NCBI RefSeq assembly: GCF_900091315.1
Contig: NZ_FLSP01000022.1
Span: 34,678 to 98,677, forward strand
Source of the DNA: Streptomyces sp. DI166
GTDB lineage: Bacteria; Actinomycetota; Actinomycetes; Streptomycetales; Streptomycetaceae
DNA length: 64,000 nucleotides
Direction: 5' to 3'
The first letter of the stretch is position 1; the number at the start of each line of letters is the position of its first letter. The notes below the pieces were generated by a model, which saw only the letters and a list, made by a program, of their open reading frames with translations, did not search any database and had not been told where the DNA came from. Below are positions 26,005-35,218 of this stretch, one piece after another. The position numbers were made by a program, and so were the translations under genes.

Positions 26005-27309
26005 ATGCTGCGGCGGCCCGAGTACCGTCGGGCCCTGGTGTTCTGCGGAATCATCGGCATCCCGGTCTCCCTGATCGCGTTCTGGTTCCTCGTCGCACTC
26101 CACGAGCTGGAGCACGTGCTCTGGGTGACCTGGCCGCACGACCTCGGCTGGAACGAGCCGCCCTGGTGGTGGCCGTTCCCGCCGGCCCTGGTCTCCGGTG
26201 TGGGCGTGGCCCTGGTCGTGCTGCGGCTGCCGGGCCGGGGCGGTCATATCCCGGCGAGCGGCCTGCACGCGGGCGGCGCCGGCAAGAGCGCGATCCCCGG
26301 GGTCGTTCTCGCCGCCCTGGCCAGCCTTCCGCTGGGTGCCGTACTCGGGCCCGAGGCTCCGCTGATCGCCCTCGGCGGAGGTCTGGCCCTGGTCTTCCGG
26401 GACCTCGTCCGGGCCCCCGCGACGGAGGCGAGCACAAAACTGCTCAGTGCGTCCGGTGCCGCGGCGGCGATCTCCGCGATCTTCGGCAACCCGCTGGTGG
26501 CCGCGGTCCTGCTGATGGAGGTGGCGGGCGTGGGCGGCCCGCAGTTGTTCGCCGTGATGCTGCCCGCCCTGCTCTCCAGCGGTATCGGTTCCATCATCTT
26601 CACCGGGTTCGGCCGCTGGACGGGCCTGCAGACCGGCAGTCTCGACATCGGACTGCCCGCGCCTCCGGTCCTCGACACCGGAGACGTGGTGTGGTCGGTA
26701 CTGATGGCGGTCGCCATCGGCGCCGGCATCCACTGGGTGCTGGTGGGCGGACGGCACGTGGCGGTGTTCGTTGCCGCCCACCCGATGCGGAACACGGTGC
26801 TCTGCGCACTCGGAGCGGCCGGCTTCGCGGCGCTGGACTCCGCCCTCACGGGGCGTTCGCCCTCGGAGGTGGCCCTCTCCGGTCAGGCCACCCTGTCCCA
26901 GTTGGCCTCGAACCCCCACGCCTGGTCGGTCGGCGCTCTCGTCGCGGTACTGCTGTGCAAGGGCGCCGCGTACACCCTCTGCCTGGGCAGCCTGCGCGGA
27001 GGCCCGGTCTTCCCCGCGCTGTTCCTGGGCGGAGCCGCCGGGGCCCTGCTCGCTCCTCTGCCCGGCTTCGGCCTCGTACCGGCCATGGCCGCGGGGATGG
27101 CGGCGGCAGCGGCAGCCGCGCTGCGGCTTCCCGTCAGCTCCGTCGTACTGGTCGCTCTCCTGCTGGGGCACACCGGGTCGGGCCCTGTCGTCGTGCTGGC
27201 CGCCGTGGTGTCCTTCGTGACCGCGGAACTCATGCCGCCGGGGCCGCCCATCCCCGAGTTCAGCACCGGGAAGCGTCGAGCGCGGCGTTCGGAGGCGTCG
27301 CCGTCATGA
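26005..27309 (+). CDS. CLC-family chloride channel/transporter
   Basis: This 434-residue membrane protein has the ClC helix arrangement. The anion-selectivity loops appear as ASGLHAGGAGK, LGPEAPLIALGGG (counterpart of GxxGPxxH), FGNPLVAAVLLMEVAG and GGPVFPALFLGGAAG (counterpart of GxFxP). It moves chloride or a related anion, possibly in exchange for protons. I chose ATG 26005 (GGAGGGG at 25983-25989). The frame is open upstream to a possible non-ATG start near 25927, where a GACGAGGAG sequence and conserved-looking codons occur, so the protein may have about 26 extra residues. The gluconokinase gene follows after 33 bp. Confidence 0.88.
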   Translation: MLRRPEYRRALVFCGIIGIPVSLIAFWFLVALHELEHVLWVTWPHDLGWNEPPWWWPFPPALVSGVGVALVVLRLPGRGGHIPASGLHAGGAGKSAIPGVVLAALASLPLGAVLGPEAPLIALGGGLALVFRDLVRAPATEASTKLLSASGAAAAISAIFGNPLVAAVLLMEVAGVGGPQLFAVMLPALLSSGIGSIIFTGFGRWTGLQTGSLDIGLPAPPVLDTGDVVWSVLMAVAIGAGIHWVLVGGRHVAVFVAAHPMRNTVLCALGAAGFAALDSALTGRSPSEVALSGQATLSQLASNPHAWSVGALVAVLLCKGAAYTLCLGSLRGGPVFPALFLGGAAGALLAPLPGFGLVPAMAAGMAAAAAAALRLPVSSVVLVALLLGHTGSGPVVVLAAVVSFVTAELMPPGPPIPEFSTGKRRARRSEASPS

Positions 27310-27342
27310 TCCACCCGTCCCACGTCCTCGTAGGGAGGCGCG

Positions 27343-27867
27343 GTGACCAGTAACAGCGGCTCCTCGCCCGTGGTCATCGTGATGGGCGTATCCACGTCCG
27401 GGAAGTCCACCGTGGGAGCACTGCTCGCGGAACGCCTCGGTGTGCCCTTCCTGGAGGGCGACGACCTCCATCCGGCCGCGAACCGCGCCGAGATGGCCTC
27501 CGGGCATCCCCTCGACGACACCGACCGGCGTCCGTGGCTGGCGGCCCTCACGGAGTGGATCGAAGCCGCGGCGAGCAACGGGGGCGGCGTCGCCTCGTGC
27601 TCGGCCCTCAAGCGCGCGTACCGCGATCAGTTCCGGAGTACCGGCGCCGACGTGTGGTTTCTCCATCTGGCCCTGGACCGTGCGGTGGCGGCGGAGCGGA
27701 TCGCCCACCGCAAGGGGCACTTCATGCCACCGGAACTGCTCGATTCCCAGTTCGAAACCCTTGAGCCCCTGCGAGCCGACGAACCGGGCGCGACCGTGGA
27801 CGCCTCCGGCAGCACGACGGAGGTCGTGGAAGCGGCCCTGCGCGCACTCCAGCGGCTTACCCGGTAG
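27343..27867 (+). CDS. Gluconokinase
   Basis: This 174-residue kinase phosphorylates D-gluconate to 6-phosphogluconate, feeding the pentose phosphate route. It shows Walker A MGVSTSGKST (serine in place of the usual glycine), the substrate motif EGDDLHPAANRAEMASGHPL near residue 38, CSALKRAYRDQFR near 85, and HFMPPELLDSQFETLEPL near 125. All are family hallmarks. The GTG at 27343 has GGGAGG at 27333-27338. It follows the CLC gene closely. Confidence 0.93.
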   Translation: MTSNSGSSPVVIVMGVSTSGKSTVGALLAERLGVPFLEGDDLHPAANRAEMASGHPLDDTDRRPWLAALTEWIEAAASNGGGVASCSALKRAYRDQFRSTGADVWFLHLALDRAVAAERIAHRKGHFMPPELLDSQFETLEPLRADEPGATVDASGSTTEVVEAALRALQRLTR

Positions 27868-27982
27868 TGGCAGACCACCCACCCGAAACCCACACCCCCC
27901 GCCCCTGATCATCGCGGCGTGCGGGGAGTACCACCGTGAGCGATGGTGGTCTGGCAGGAGATCGCCGAACACCGGAGTGATC

Positions 27983-28627
27983 ATGGACCGCTACCCGCCC
28001 ATCGCCGACCATGGCCTGGTGGGCGTTCTGCAGACCGCCGCCCTCATCTCGTCGCGAGGTGTCGTCGACTGGTTCGCTGCTCCCCGGTTCGACTCCCCCA
28101 GCATCTTCGCCGCGCTGCTCGACCACGACAACGGCGGGTACTTCCAGCTGGCCCTCCACCACCCGGAGTCGAGCGGCAAGCAGCTGTACTACCCCGACAC
28201 GGCCATCCTGGTGACCCGGTTCGTGTCGTCGGACGGCGTCGGCGAGGTCATCGACTTCATGCCTCCCGACCGGACCCGGAAGCCCACCGACCGGCATACC
28301 CTCGTCCGCGCGGTGCGCGCGGTACGGGGCACCGCCGACTTCACGCTCGTCTGCCGCCCCCGGTTCGACTACGGACGCGCCGCGCACCGGCTCGAACTCG
28401 ACGGTGACAGCGCCGTGTTCCGGGCCCCGGACGTGGGGCGATTGCCGCAGGCCCGCTACACCTTCGAGAAGATGCAGATGTACGCCAACCATGTCGGCCT
28501 GTTCGCCGAGGAGATCGGCCCGAGCGGGGAACAACTGGGCAACTTCCCGCAGGCGTTCACCCACCTCTCCCTCATCATGGCCGCGACCGCCCTCGACAGG
28601 GCGCTCGACGACGAGCAGGGACGCTGA
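27983..28627 (+). CDS. Glycoside hydrolase family 15-type protein with large internal deletion
   Basis: The 214-residue product matches both ends of a trehalase/glucoamylase-like GH15 protein, which is normally about 600 residues. Residues 1-150 are the N-terminal beta domain (MDRYPPIADHGLVG, VDWFAAPRFDSPSIFAALLD). Residues from about 152 jump directly to the C-terminal end (FEKMQMYANHVGLFAEEIG, QLGNFPQAFTHLSLI). The middle, which holds the (alpha/alpha)6 barrel and catalytic acids, is missing with the frame kept. It cannot be an active hydrolase and is best read as a deletion remnant, although it remains an open reading frame. A cyclase gene starts two bases after the stop. Confidence 0.8.
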   Translation: MDRYPPIADHGLVGVLQTAALISSRGVVDWFAAPRFDSPSIFAALLDHDNGGYFQLALHHPESSGKQLYYPDTAILVTRFVSSDGVGEVIDFMPPDRTRKPTDRHTLVRAVRAVRGTADFTLVCRPRFDYGRAAHRLELDGDSAVFRAPDVGRLPQARYTFEKMQMYANHVGLFAEEIGPSGEQLGNFPQAFTHLSLIMAATALDRALDDEQGR

Positions 28628-28629
28628 CC

Positions 28630-29577
28630 TTGGACACGCGGGCCTCGGGGGCGGGAGCACCAGGGTTGAGCGCGGCCGAGTTCGCGGCACTCCACGCACG
28701 CCTGCGCCGCGGGACCTCCGAGGGCGCCGGTGAGCGCGGCGCCCTCGCCCTGATCACGCCCGCTCATGTACTGCGGGCCGCGGCCGAGGTGCGGTCCGGC
28801 CGTACGGTGACGATGGCGGCGCGGGTGCAGACGGAGCCGGGGCCCGACGACCCGGAACCCTGTGCGCACGTCATGACCGGCGCCGTGCGGGGCGCCATCG
28901 AGGCCCATGGACTCCAGTTCGCCCGGGACCGCTTCGCGATGAACGTGCACGGGGACGCCGACAGCCACCTGGATGCCCTGTGTCACGTGATCTACGACGG
29001 CACGCTGTACGGCGGAACGGACGCCGACAGCGTCACGGAGAGCGGCGCCACGGCGCTCACCGTCGAGACGGCGCGCGACGGGATCGTCGGTCGTGGTGTG
29101 CTGCTGGACATTCCACGGCTTCGGGGAGTGCCCTGGCTCGAACCGGGCGATCACGTGACGGCGGACGACCTCGTCGCGGCCGAACGCGCGCAGCAGGTCC
29201 ACGTGTCCGCCGGCGACCTCCTCTTCGTCAGGGTCGGCCACCGCAGGCGCCGCGCCGAGCTGGGGGCGTGGGACACGTCCGGCCTGCGGGCCGGACTCCA
29301 CCCGTACGCGCTGGAGTTCCTGAGGGAGCGACAGGTCGCGGTACTCGGCAGTGACGGGAACAACGACACGGCCCCGAGTTCCACCGAGGGCGTGGCCTTC
29401 CCCGTCCATGTGCTCGCGATCCACGCGATGGGCCTGCATCTCCTGGACTTCCTCTGGTTCGAGGATCTGGTGGAGGTCTGCGAGGCCGAGGGGCGCTGGT
29501 CGTTCCTCTGCGTGGTCGCCCCGCTGAGGCTGCCTGGGGCCACCGGCTCACCGGTCAACCCGATCGCCGTGTTCTGA
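28630..29577 (+). CDS. Cyclase-family (kynurenine formamidase-like) metal hydrolase
   Basis: This 315-residue protein belongs to the putative cyclase family (PF04199). Its metal site is HGDADSHLDALCHVIYDG (counterpart of HxGTHxDxPxH) near residue 109, and it keeps the later HPYALEFLRERQVAVLGSDGNND stretch and AIHAMGLHLLDFLWFEDL. Members hydrolyse amides or esters such as N-formylkynurenine; the substrate here is unknown. The TTG at 28630 follows AGGGACG, and the two-base gap suggests translational coupling to the truncated GH15 gene. A hairpin follows the stop. Confidence 0.85.
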   Translation: MDTRASGAGAPGLSAAEFAALHARLRRGTSEGAGERGALALITPAHVLRAAAEVRSGRTVTMAARVQTEPGPDDPEPCAHVMTGAVRGAIEAHGLQFARDRFAMNVHGDADSHLDALCHVIYDGTLYGGTDADSVTESGATALTVETARDGIVGRGVLLDIPRLRGVPWLEPGDHVTADDLVAAERAQQVHVSAGDLLFVRVGHRRRRAELGAWDTSGLRAGLHPYALEFLRERQVAVLGSDGNNDTAPSSTEGVAFPVHVLAIHAMGLHLLDFLWFEDLVEVCEAEGRWSFLCVVAPLRLPGATGSPVNPIAVF

Positions 29578-29589
29578 GGGCGATTCTGA

Positions 29590-29610
29590 GGGCGTGCGGG
29601 GCACACGCCC
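29590..29610 (+). terminator. Hairpin terminator after the cyclase gene
   Basis: A seven-base stem (GGGCGTG with CACGCCC) and seven-base loop begins 12 bases past the cyclase stop, before the GMC oxidoreductase promoter region. Confidence 0.55.
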
Positions 29611-29694
29611 GGGTCGCCATAGCCGGAATAGCCGGATAGCTTCTAATTCGCACCGAATGCACCATTGCCGCGTTGCACCAGAACAGGACCCCGT

Positions 29695-31275
29695 ATGACC
29701 GGCGATCAGCACTACGACGTCATCATCATCGGTACGGGAGCCGGCGGCGGCACGCTCGCCCACCGGCTGGCCCCCTCCGGCAAGCGGATCCTGATCCTGG
29801 AGCGGGGCGGCTATCTGCCGCGGGAGCGGGACAACTGGGACTCCACGGCGGTCTTCGTCAAGGGCCGCTACCGGGCGCCCGAGTTCTGGTACGACAAGCA
29901 TGGCAACTCGTTCCCTCCCGAGGTCAACTACTACGTCGGGGGCAACACCAAGTTCTACGGCGCCGCGCTCTTCCGCCTCCGCCCCGAGGACTTCGGCGAG
30001 CTGCGCCACCACGACGGCATCTCACCCGCCTGGCCGATCCGCTACGAGGATCTGGAGCCGTACTACACCCAGGCGGAGCAGCTCTATCTCGTGCACGGCC
30101 GACACGGCGAGGACCCGACCGAGGGCGCCGTCAGCGGCCAGTACCCGCACCCCCCGGTGGAGCACGAGCCGCGTATCCAGCAGCTCAGCGACGACCTGGA
30201 GAAGAAGGGGCTGCACCCCTTCCATCTGCCGATCGGCGTGAACCTGACCCAGGACCCCGACGGCAGGGCCACCCACGACAGTGTGTGCATCCGCTGCGAC
30301 CGCGTGGACGGCTTCCCGTGCCTGCTCGGCGCGAAGTCCGACGCCCAGGTGATCTGTGTCGATCCGGCGCTGACGTACGACAACGTCACGATGGTGACGG
30401 AGGCCAACGTCCGGCGCCTGGAGACCGATCCGACCGGGCGCACCGTCACACGGGTCGTCGCCGAACTCGGCGACGGGTCGACGGAGGGCTTCAGCGCCGA
30501 CATCGTCGTCGTGGCTTGCGGTGCGGTGAACTCCGCGGCACTGCTGCTGCGTTCGGCGAACGACAGGCATCCCGGCGGCCTGGCCAACAGCTCGGACGTG
30601 GTGGGGCGTTACTACATGCGCCACAACAACCTGGCGCTGATGGCGGTGTCGAAGGAGCCGAACCCCACCAGGTTCCAGAAGACGCTGGCGCTCAACGACT
30701 GGTATCTCGGGGCGGACGACTGGGACTTCCCGCTCGGCGGCATCCAGATGCTGGGCAAGTCGGACGCCGAGCAGATCCACGGCGAGGCTCCGCGCTGGGC
30801 GGGCGCGATCACTCCGGACATGCCGTTCGAGATGCTCGCGCACCACGCCGTCGACTTCTGGCTGTGCGGGGAGGACCTGCCGCAGCCCGAGAACCGGGTC
30901 ACCCTCGACCAGGACGGCGCCGTCCACCTGGCCCTGGACGAGAAGAACAACATCGCCGGGCTCAAGCGCCTCCAGCACAAACTCCAAGGGCTGCTCGGCC
31001 ACTTGGGCATGCACGAGCACCACTTGCTGCCGCACAGCATCTACCTGCACAAGGGCATGCCCATCGGCGCGACCGCCCACCAGGCCGGTACGGTCCGGTT
31101 CGGCACCGACCCGCGCAGCTCGGCCCTGGACGTCGACTGCAAGGCCCACGACCTCGACAACCTCTACGTCGTGGACACCAGCTTCTTCCCGAGCATCGGC
31201 GCGGTGAACCCGTCGCTGACCGCCATCGCCAACGCTCTGCGGGTGGGTGACCGTATCGCCGAGCGGCTGCGCTGA
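29695..31275 (+). CDS. GMC-family FAD oxidoreductase
   Basis: This 526-residue flavoenzyme oxidises an alcohol or sugar. The Rossmann motif DVIIIGTGAGGGTLAHRLA starts near residue 7, ERGGYLPRE contains the ribose-binding glutamate, and VGGNTKFYGAALFRLR is the family segment near residue 82. The C-terminal signature is NLYVVDTSFFPSIGAVNPSLT, and GATAHQAGTVRFG carries the likely active-site histidine. A cysteine-rich segment CIRCDRVDGFPC sits mid-protein. The ATG at 29695 gives MTGDQHYDV; the upstream in-frame start at 29665 is less natural. It converges on the cytochrome bd genes with 15 bp between coding ends. Confidence 0.9.
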   Translation: MTGDQHYDVIIIGTGAGGGTLAHRLAPSGKRILILERGGYLPRERDNWDSTAVFVKGRYRAPEFWYDKHGNSFPPEVNYYVGGNTKFYGAALFRLRPEDFGELRHHDGISPAWPIRYEDLEPYYTQAEQLYLVHGRHGEDPTEGAVSGQYPHPPVEHEPRIQQLSDDLEKKGLHPFHLPIGVNLTQDPDGRATHDSVCIRCDRVDGFPCLLGAKSDAQVICVDPALTYDNVTMVTEANVRRLETDPTGRTVTRVVAELGDGSTEGFSADIVVVACGAVNSAALLLRSANDRHPGGLANSSDVVGRYYMRHNNLALMAVSKEPNPTRFQKTLALNDWYLGADDWDFPLGGIQMLGKSDAEQIHGEAPRWAGAITPDMPFEMLAHHAVDFWLCGEDLPQPENRVTLDQDGAVHLALDEKNNIAGLKRLQHKLQGLLGHLGMHEHHLLPHSIYLHKGMPIGATAHQAGTVRFGTDPRSSALDVDCKAHDLDNLYVVDTSFFPSIGAVNPSLTAIANALRVGDRIAERLR

Positions 31276-31290
31276 CGGCAGGGACGCCCG

Positions 31291-32332
31291 TTACAGGTTG
31301 TCCCCCGGTGCTCGGGCCGCCTGCGTGTCGGCGTCGGTGAGCGGCTCCAACTCCCCCCTTGGTGTCCAGCCGGAAGAGCAGCACCAGCAGCGGACCGATC
31401 AGCACGATCGCGATGACCGTGACGATCGTCAGCCACTTCAGGGTCTCGGGATCGCCCGCCGCGTCGGTCACCGTCAGGGTGGTGGGCAGCATGTACGGCC
31501 GCTGCGCGAAGCCCCAGGCGAGGACGGTGAGCGCCACGCTCGCCGCCGAGGTGTAGCGCGTCCAGCGCAGGGAGCGGCGCAGCAGGAAGTACACCGTGGC
31601 CACTCCGCAGACCGCGGCCAGGACAACCAGCAGCAGGCCCATGCCTCCGGTCAGGCCGTCCCAGACGTGCCGGGCGTCGTCGTGCGTGACGGGCAGGGCG
31701 ACGAGGGCGAGGACGACGACCGCGGCGAAGGCGGCCAGCGCCCGTGGGCGGAAGTAGTCGACGAGGTCGTCCGCGCCGAACCGGCGTGCGTCCGAGCAGA
31801 GGTACACCGCCCCGAGGAACGCGGTGGCCGTGACGGTGAGCAGGCCGGTGAGGACCGAGGTCGGGTTGGCCCACGCGTCCACGGAGGCGGTCGTGCCGAC
31901 CTGGACCCGGCCGGCTGCGATGCCGCCGAGGACCGCCCCGAAGAAGAAGGGCGTGAGCAGCGACGAGACCGCGAACGCAGCGCCGTAGATACGGCGTTGG
32001 GCCAGGCGGTGGGTGGGCTTGCGCAGGGCGAATCCGGCTCCGCGCAGCACGAGGCCGACGGCCGCGAGGGCGAGCGGCAGCCACATCGCCTCGAAGACGG
32101 CCTGGAACATCGTCGGGAAGCCGGTCCACATGACGACCAGGACGAAGATCAGCCAGACGTTGTTGACCTCCCAGACCGGTGCCATCGCGTGGTCGATGAG
32201 CCAGCGGGGCCGCTTGCCCCGCTCCGCGCCTCCGGCCAGCAGGTCCCAGAACCCCGCGCCGTAGTCGGTGCCCCCGGCGCAGGCATAGGCGGCGATGACG
32301 ACGACCAGCACCCATGCGATGAGTTCCGCCAT
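31291..32332 (-). CDS. cydB: Cytochrome bd oxidase subunit II, frameshifted near its C-terminus
   Basis: This is the second subunit of the quinol-oxidising cytochrome bd terminal oxidase. The N-terminus is typical (IAWVLVVVIAAYACAGGTDYGAGFWDLLAGG), followed by about eight helices ending in LLVLLFRLDTKG. At the C6 run 31353-31358 (G6 on the coding strand) the frame is one base too long. With one G removed, a normal tail GELEPLTDADTQAARAPGDNL and a stop at 31291-31293 appear, giving 346 residues. As written, translation would run on to 30962, antisense inside the GMC gene. This is either a real mutation or a homopolymer sequencing error. All membrane helices precede the shift. The ATG overlaps the cydA stop by one base. 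Confidence 0.85.
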
Positions 32333-33798
32333 CAGGACGCACCGCCCGTCGTGCGCTCGGAGCCGGCCGCGGCACCCGGCTGGGCGGCCCTGGGTCCGTA
32401 GGGGGTGTCGGTCTCCGGTTCCGCGCCGCCCGGCACCGCGGCCGTGGCCTCGTCGGCGATACGCCACCGGGTGCGCATCTTCAGCACGATCGCCAGGAAC
32501 GCGCCGAACATCAGCACGTACACGACCATGACGATGCCGAGCATCGCCCACAGCGATCCGGCGCGGGTGTCGGTCACCGCCTCGGAGACCCTCATCTGGT
32601 TGTAGACGATCCAGGGTTGGCGGCCCACTTCCGTCGTGATCCAGCCGCACTCCACGGTGACCAGGCACGCGACTCCCGCGACCGCCGCGCAGCGGAAGAA
32701 CCAGCGGTTGGGAGGCAGATCCCGGTGCCGCCACCAGCTCCACGCGTACCAGAGAGCGAGCAGGATCAGCAGGCTGCCGATGATGACCATGATGTCGAAG
32801 GCCCAGTGGGCGATGGTGGCCTGAACGGCGGTGGGCCGGTCGGACTGCGGTACCGATGTCAGCCCGGTCACCTGAGTACTCGGCTTGAACCCCGCGAGGA
32901 TCGAGTCCAGTTGGGGAATCTTGATGCCCCCGGAGATCGAGCCGTCGCTGTTCAGGCGTCCGAACAGGTACTCCGGGACATGGGTGTCGGTCTCCCAGAC
33001 CAGTTCCATGGCGGCGAACTTCACCGGCTGCTTGTGGAACACGGCGCGGGCGGCGGAGTCGCCGACCATGAACTGGACCGGCGTGAGGATCGCGGCCACG
33101 GTGAACGGCAGCGTGAAGCCGAGCCAGTGGTACCGGTCGCGTCGGCCGCGCAACCAGCCCACGGCATACACCCCGGCGACCACGTATCCGGCAGTCATGA
33201 ACATCGCGACCACGAAGTGCCAGTACTCCGGGCCGAACATCGGGGTGAAGATCGACTGCCGCACGTCGACGTCTACGGGGTTGCCCTGGGCGTCGAGGCG
33301 GAAGCCTTGCGGGGTGTTCATCCAGGAGTTGGCCGCGATGATGCCGAACGCCCCCATCAGGGCCGCGAGCGGCAGCGGCGCGCCCAGCCAGAAATGGGTC
33401 CACGGCTTCAGACGGCGCCATCCGTAGAGGTAGACGGCGATCAGGACGGCTTCCAGGAAGAACGCCCATGCCTCGATGCCGAATCCCAGTCCGAAGACGT
33501 CGCCCCAGCGTCCCATCATGCCGGGCCATAGCAGACCGAGCTCGAAGGAGAGCACCGTGCCGGTGACGACACCGATGGCGAACTGGACGGCCATCACCGC
33601 GGACCAGCGCCGGGCGAGTTTGAGGGCGACGGGGTCGTTGCGCCGCAGCCCGCGATGATGCATCAGCAGCGTGATGAACGGCAGCGCGACACCGAACGGG
33701 ACCAGCAGGATGTGCGCACCGAGAGTGAAGGCCATCAGCTCGCGGGCGGGCAGGAGTTGAGGCGGGGCGTCCGCGAGATGGATCGCTGTGCTGAGCAA
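32332..33798 (-). CDS. cydA: Cytochrome bd oxidase subunit I
   Basis: This 488-residue subunit carries the three haems of the bd oxidase in the membrane. Hallmarks include the haem-ligand histidine in FTLGAHILLVPFG, GLGFGIEAWAFFLEAVLI in helices III-IV, WMNTPQGFRLDAQGNPVD, and the quinol-loop/C-terminal segment GWITTEVGRQPWIVYNQMRV. It uses TTG at 33798 with GAGGAC upstream. It is cotranscribed with cydB. No cydCD exporter gene, which is needed for assembly and often adjacent, is in the window. I found no clear Rex-type palindrome in the 113-bp upstream gap. Confidence 0.95.
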   Translation of the reverse strand: MLSTAIHLADAPPQLLPARELMAFTLGAHILLVPFGVALPFITLLMHHRGLRRNDPVALKLARRWSAVMAVQFAIGVVTGTVLSFELGLLWPGMMGRWGDVFGLGFGIEAWAFFLEAVLIAVYLYGWRRLKPWTHFWLGAPLPLAALMGAFGIIAANSWMNTPQGFRLDAQGNPVDVDVRQSIFTPMFGPEYWHFVVAMFMTAGYVVAGVYAVGWLRGRRDRYHWLGFTLPFTVAAILTPVQFMVGDSAARAVFHKQPVKFAAMELVWETDTHVPEYLFGRLNSDGSISGGIKIPQLDSILAGFKPSTQVTGLTSVPQSDRPTAVQATIAHWAFDIMVIIGSLLILLALWYAWSWWRHRDLPPNRWFFRCAAVAGVACLVTVECGWITTEVGRQPWIVYNQMRVSEAVTDTRAGSLWAMLGIVMVVYVLMFGAFLAIVLKMRTRWRIADEATAAVPGGAEPETDTPYGPRAAQPGAAAGSERTTGGAS

Positions 33799-33911
33799 GG
33801 TGTCCTCGTGGTTCGGTCCCGCGGAGGGCGGGGTGGGCGGCCTGGCCGTGCGATCGACCGCGCGGCGCCCGGAGGATCGGGCGACCCTTCACCGCGGTCC
33901 TGTACGAGGGC

Positions 33912-34751
33912 TCAGCCGCCCGTGGCGAAACCGGGGAAGAGCGTCATCCCGCCGTCGACGTAGAGCGTGGTGCCGACCATGTAGTCGAGCAGGTCGGAGG
34001 CCACGGCGACGACGGCGTTGGCGATGTCCTCCGGGTCGCCCACCCGGCGGTAGGGGATCAGCCGGATCAGGTCGGCCTCCGCCTCGGGGGTGGACCAGGC
34101 GTCGCGGTTGATCGGGGTGCGAATGGCACCCGGCGCGATCGCGTTGACCCTGATCCGATGGGGCGCCAGCTCCTGGGCGAGGGTCTGCATCAGCATGCCG
34201 ACGCCGCCCTTGGAGGAGGCGTAGTTCACGTGTCCCGACCAGGGGATGATCTGGTGGACCGAACTCATGCAGATGATCTTCCCGGCCGAACGGGACACCT
34301 CCTCGACCACGCCGCGCCGCATGAACTCCTTGGCGGCCTCCCGCGCGCAGAGGAACTGACCGGTCAGATTGACGTCGATGACCTTCTGCCACTCGGCGAG
34401 CGACATCTCCGTCACATGGGCGTCCCGCTGGAGGCCCGCGTTGGCCACCATCACGTCGATGGTGCCGAACTCCTCGACCATGCGCGCCACCATGCCGACG
34501 ACCTGCTCCTCGTTCGACACATCGGCTTCGTGGGCGTAGGCGCGGACCCCGAACTCCTTGATCTGCGCCACGACCTTCTCGGCCTCGTCCGCGCCCGCCA
34601 CGTAGTTCACCACGACGTCCGCTCCGGCCCGGCCCAGCGCGACGGCGGTCGCCAGCCCGATGCCCGAGTTGGCACCGGTCACCAGCGCCTTCTGCCCCTT
34701 GAGCAACTGCACGGACCCGGCCGCCTGAAGCGGGTTGACACTGGTCGCCAC
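33912..34751 (-). CDS. SDR-family oxidoreductase (glucose 1-dehydrogenase-like)
   Basis: This 279-residue classical short-chain dehydrogenase has cofactor motif TGANSGIG near residue 24, NAG near 103, the catalytic serine in CMSSVHQIIPWSG, and YASSK (Tyr and Lys) near 180. Then comes the IAPGAIRTPINRDAW stretch and the C-terminal YVDGGMTLFPGF typical of glucose 1-dehydrogenases. It probably oxidises a sugar or alcohol with NAD(P). The GTG at 34751 follows GGAAGGAGAG. It lies 113 bp upstream of cydA on the same strand. Confidence 0.9.
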   Translation of the reverse strand: MATSVNPLQAAGSVQLLKGQKALVTGANSGIGLATAVALGRAGADVVVNYVAGADEAEKVVAQIKEFGVRAYAHEADVSNEEQVVGMVARMVEEFGTIDVMVANAGLQRDAHVTEMSLAEWQKVIDVNLTGQFLCAREAAKEFMRRGVVEEVSRSAGKIICMSSVHQIIPWSGHVNYASSKGGVGMLMQTLAQELAPHRIRVNAIAPGAIRTPINRDAWSTPEAEADLIRLIPYRRVGDPEDIANAVVAVASDLLDYMVGTTLYVDGGMTLFPGFATGG

Positions 34752-35218
34752 GGTCTCTCCTTCCGACGTAGAACGCAGCGCCCGCCCACGGCGGGCACGC
34801 CGGCCGGGAGGCGGCGAGGAAGGGTGACCCTGAGCCGCCCCGGATCGGACGCACAGGACCGCGTACCCGGCCCGGGCACAGACGAAAGCACCCCGCCCCG
34901 TGGCCGGGGCCCCCGGCACGCCACCCGGCGCCCGTTCAGCCGTACAGGTCACACGGCCGGGCTAGGGCCCCTTGCGTGGTCGGCCGGGTCAGCCGAGGAA
35001 GCTCAGCCGGACCTGCCGCTGCGGATTGTCCTTGTTGGTGTCCGCCAACCTCCGTTAGGACAACCCCAGCCTATCGGGATTGCGACGGGCACCAGCCTGG
35101 TGCCGTGGGCATCCTCTTCCGGGATGACCACGGCGGCTGGAGCACCGGCGAGGCGTGCAGAAGTCGGCCATGGTTGGTCCGCCGCGCTGACATCACGACG
35201 CCCTTGCCGTGCACTCGA
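34752..35218. other. 467-bp gap, possible gene remnant
   Basis: No complete gene is visible. On the minus strand a short stretch with strong GC3 bias reads RLADTNKDNPQRQVRLSFLG and stops at 34989-34991. It has a TAA just upstream and no start, so it looks like the tail of a lost gene. The remainder includes the promoter region of the SDR gene. It borders the putative defence island. Confidence 0.35.

Noticed and set aside
30962..31290. A C-terminal extension of CydB running antisense into the GMC oxidoreductase gene.
   Set aside because: The extension is Arg/Cys/Gly low-complexity sequence caused by the one-base shift at 31353-31358; removing a base gives a normal tail.
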